Shown: positions 61,612 to 64,000 of the stretch, piece after piece
How the letters are laid out: every line of letters starts with the position of its first letter
Numbering within the stretch: position 1 is the stretch's first letter
From: Candidula unifasciata
Taxonomy: Eukaryota; Mollusca; Gastropoda; Stylommatophora; Geomitridae
Assembly: GCA_905116865.2 (NCBI GenBank)
Contig: CAJHNH020007656.1
Location: forward strand, 328,789 to 392,788
Length of the DNA: 64,000 bases
Direction of reading: 5' to 3'
Translations under genes and position numbers: made by a program
The notes under the pieces: generated by a model
What the model was told of the DNA's origin: nothing
Databases searched by the model: none
Seen by the model: only the letters and a program-made list of their open reading frames with translations

Positions 61612-62693
61612 GAGCCACCCCCATCATGATGTGACCAGATCCAGCGAGTACCAGCACCCACAACAGAGGCAACTTTACCTCTCACTCACTCTTCCGACCT
61701 CACTGTATGTCCTCTCAAAGGCATTCCTGCCCCTCAGCCTGTACCACCTCCACTCCTTCTCCACCACAGGCGAATCAACCAGACTAAAAAATTCAACTAA
61801 CATAATTTCTCATAGTATATTTTCAGAAAGAATAATACGACCGAACCCACCAAAGGCCACCCGACGCTCCGAGGCAAACCAGCTAAAGGGCATAGCACAA
61901 GAAGGGGACCAGCACTCGTGGATTTCAGTCTGTTATGCATTTCATTTTGTAAACTCCCCGCCCCTCCCACATATATGTTTCAATGTTAATAAACTCATTT
62001 TCAGCTAAAAACCGAGGAAACCCACCAAAGGCCGCCCGACGCCCTGAGGCAACCAGCTAAAAGGGCATTGCACAATAAGGGGACCAGCACTTGTGGAACT
62101 CCAGGCTACTACGCTACTCTGATAACCTCACCCGTCCCTCCCCACATATATCTAAAATGTAAATCAGTCTATTTTCAGATCCACCCAGGCAGAGCAGGCA
62201 GTGTGCAGGACTCAACCCACCAAGGACCTCTTCCTCAACCTAGCAAGCTATCTGTCTCTCTCCAACTTCCGACCTAGCTATACAATATCTTTGCACCTTC
62301 GGGCGTTCTAATTTTTTTGCAACCTTTGTTACCTCCTCTACTTATCTAACGGCTGCACACAACAACAAGATTGTGACAGTCGTCCTGTGGGGGCCGTGTT
62401 TTAGGGCGCTCAGTATGCGGAACTGTTTGTTTCGTGGCGGTGTGACTACGGACTGACTTGGTGCTAACACAGATGGACGATGCAAAAGCTAGCGAATAGC
62501 CAATTAAACAGGAACCAGGCCTCTCAGAACCAGAACTTAGGCAACAAATGAACAAACTCAGGTGAAAGTGCTCACCACAAGGAATATAAATAAATAAGAC
62601 AGCAAAGGAACCGTCCTTGAGAAAACAGGCCATCAGGCAGTTAAAAAAGGACTAAGCTTGAAATTTTTGTTTGATTTTATACGATACGATACG
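61612..62693 (+). repeat. LINE 3' region with ~176-bp tandem repeat and (ATACG)n tail
   Basis: Two units, 61827-62004 and 62005-62178, each contain 'CCCACCAAAGGCC', 'AGCTAAAGGGCAT'-like and 'GGGGACCAGCAC' motifs and end in TTTTCAG; the first includes AATAAA. The last bases are TTATACGATACGATACGAT. The stretch 62190-62680 has no recognised feature. Confidence 0.75.
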
Positions 62694-64000
62694 ATAAATT
62701 ATGTCTGTTGGAAAGCCTAGTGGTCTTCTTCAACAGAAACTGACTGCTGTCTGTACATAACTTAGATGCCTCTTTGAGGTCCAAGGTCCAGTTCACTAAG
62801 CAAGGTATGATCGCCCTCGTACTTTGTGGCTTGGGGTCCGAGCTGGTTTCCTCCCCTTATGGTTATGGTAAGGATAAAGGTTGGGATGAGGAGTTAGGTC
62901 GGGCATGTAGTTAAAAGCTGATGTCCTTAGTGCAGAGAAGGCAATCTGTGCGTCCTTGTGGTAGCTGGTTACTGGCCATAGTCTCACTGTGTAGTTTCTT
63001 CTTTCAGAAGACAATGATGGGTGGGATGCTGGGCTGGGTACCCCTCATTTTGTTTTAATGTGTTAGGCATACAACTGGCCACAACAGTGAACACACACTC
63101 ATATAATTTTGTAGACATTTGGTTAGTTTGGTAACTAATAGTTAGAGTAGAAAGGAATTCACATGAAGGGTAATGTGATTACATTGATTACTTGAATGGC
63201 ACAGTAGTTGTGCAACATTTATGAATTATTAGTTCTTTTTATCTAGTCTTTCTACCTGTATTTCCATATGAAAAATTCCTTTTCTTTATTTTCTTTCTTT
63301 TCTTTGTTCTTTCCTTGTCTTTTCCACTCAGTATTTTTCTTCAGCTATTTCACTTTGAACTTTAACTATTGCTTTATACATAAATATTAATATTCTTACA
63401 GAGTGAATATAAGTTGCCGGCGACAAGTCAGGACATTGTTTGTTCAGATGCTTCTCATCAGCAACAGATGACAAGCACCATCTCCAAAAGAGCCAGCTCA
63501 TTCTCTACCAAATGACAGCACAGAATTATTCATGGTGTCAAGAAGTTTGTAACTTATTTTATTTATTTCATAATGTAATAATTGTGAGCTTGATAAATGT
63601 TTGGTTCCAGTGTCACACCCCACCCCATGTCTGGTGAATAATAAAACTCCCCAGTTAGTTTACACAACAGCAAGAACAATAAATACACATTTAAGAATGA
63701 AATTGCACGAATAGTTACCATATGCATAGATTTAGCTTGAAGCAAAGGGCAGCACACATGATTTCAAATCTGTTACAATTTTGTAAGCTTGCGGCGGATA
63801 TAATTTTTGCCCAGATGGTCAATCAGCATAAACAAATGAGTCAGAAACACATCCTTGACACACTTACATGGGACACAAATCAATTGAGGAAATGAGGACG
63901 TCCAAAAGAAACACTTAACATGACCATTGGGGACATAGTCCCAAGGTGCTGGCCTAGGTTCCATCCTTGATATTGAAACAATTGCTCAGGAAGGTCTGAA
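62694..64000. repeat. Block A, copy 3, continuing past the window end
   Basis: Starts ATAAATTATGTCTGTTGG directly after the LINE tail and follows copy 2 almost base for base (one difference noted, CTAGTCTTTC versus CTAGTCTGTC), apart from a ~130-base deletion near 63055. It still runs in register with copies 1 and 2 at base 64000. Confidence 0.92.

Larger units (their letters stand above)
56530..62693 (+). mobile_element. Non-LTR retrotransposon of the I/Jockey group, nearly complete, 5'-truncated
   Basis: It contains, in order: a gag-like ORF1 (open from the first base, so its start is missing), ORF2 with APE endonuclease, reverse transcriptase and RNase H, a long 3' region with two ~176-bp tandem repeats, and a terminal (ATACG)n tail at 62679-62693. 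Both ORFs carry one single-base frameshift each; otherwise the domains are intact. GC content and codon choice (AAC, ATC, CTC rich) differ sharply from the AT-rich flanks. It is bounded on both sides by copies of block A. Confidence 0.92.

Overview
This is a eukaryotic (animal) genomic window: GT-AG introns, one exon-rich gene in its first third, and then dense transposable-element debris with no second host gene I can support. The mix of non-LTR (LINE) families, tRNA-derived SINEs, hAT, mariner and TTAA-type elements fits a lophotrochozoan invertebrate, perhaps a mollusc. That placement is an impression from element types and cannot be proved from the window.

1-24.3 kb: the 3' part of a plus-strand MICAL / MICAL-like gene. 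A very long exon, open from base 1, encodes a low-complexity Ser/Thr/Lys-rich linker. Eight further exons follow, and exons 3-7 encode a bMERB (DUF3585) Rab-binding coiled coil at the C-terminus. Junction phases agree across all nine exons. A poly(A) signal lies about 115 bases after the last stop. The 13.5-kb intron between exons 3 and 4 is packed with SINEs, LINE fragments, satellites and MITE-like repeats. Other introns carry minisatellites, including an 11-unit array of about 47 bp in the last intron.

24.3-38 kb: gene-poor sequence with SINE copies, a ~1-kb degenerate minisatellite, a palindromic 22-bp tandem array, a pair of oppositely oriented TTAA-ended 146-bp MITEs, an internally deleted mariner-like element with terminal inverted repeats, and a non-autonomous hAT-like element.

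38.3-41.5 kb: a decayed hAT transposon with terminal inverted repeats and a perfect 8-bp target-site duplication, itself interrupted by an antisense LINE fragment.

42-52 kb: 3' ends of several LINE families, a LINE that keeps endonuclease and RNase H but has lost most of its reverse transcriptase, and a tRNA-derived SINE with a perfect 12-bp target-site duplication.

51.7-64 kb: a local tandem duplication. A ~1.77-kb block is present three times. Between copies two and three sits a nearly complete non-LTR retrotransposon (gag-like ORF with zinc knuckles; endonuclease, reverse transcriptase and RNase H ORF). It carries two single-base frameshifts and lacks its 5' end. The element's two ends abut the end of one block copy and the start of the next, so the duplication and the insertion appear to be linked events.

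Repeat families labelled SINE-A to SINE-E are local names used only in this annotation.
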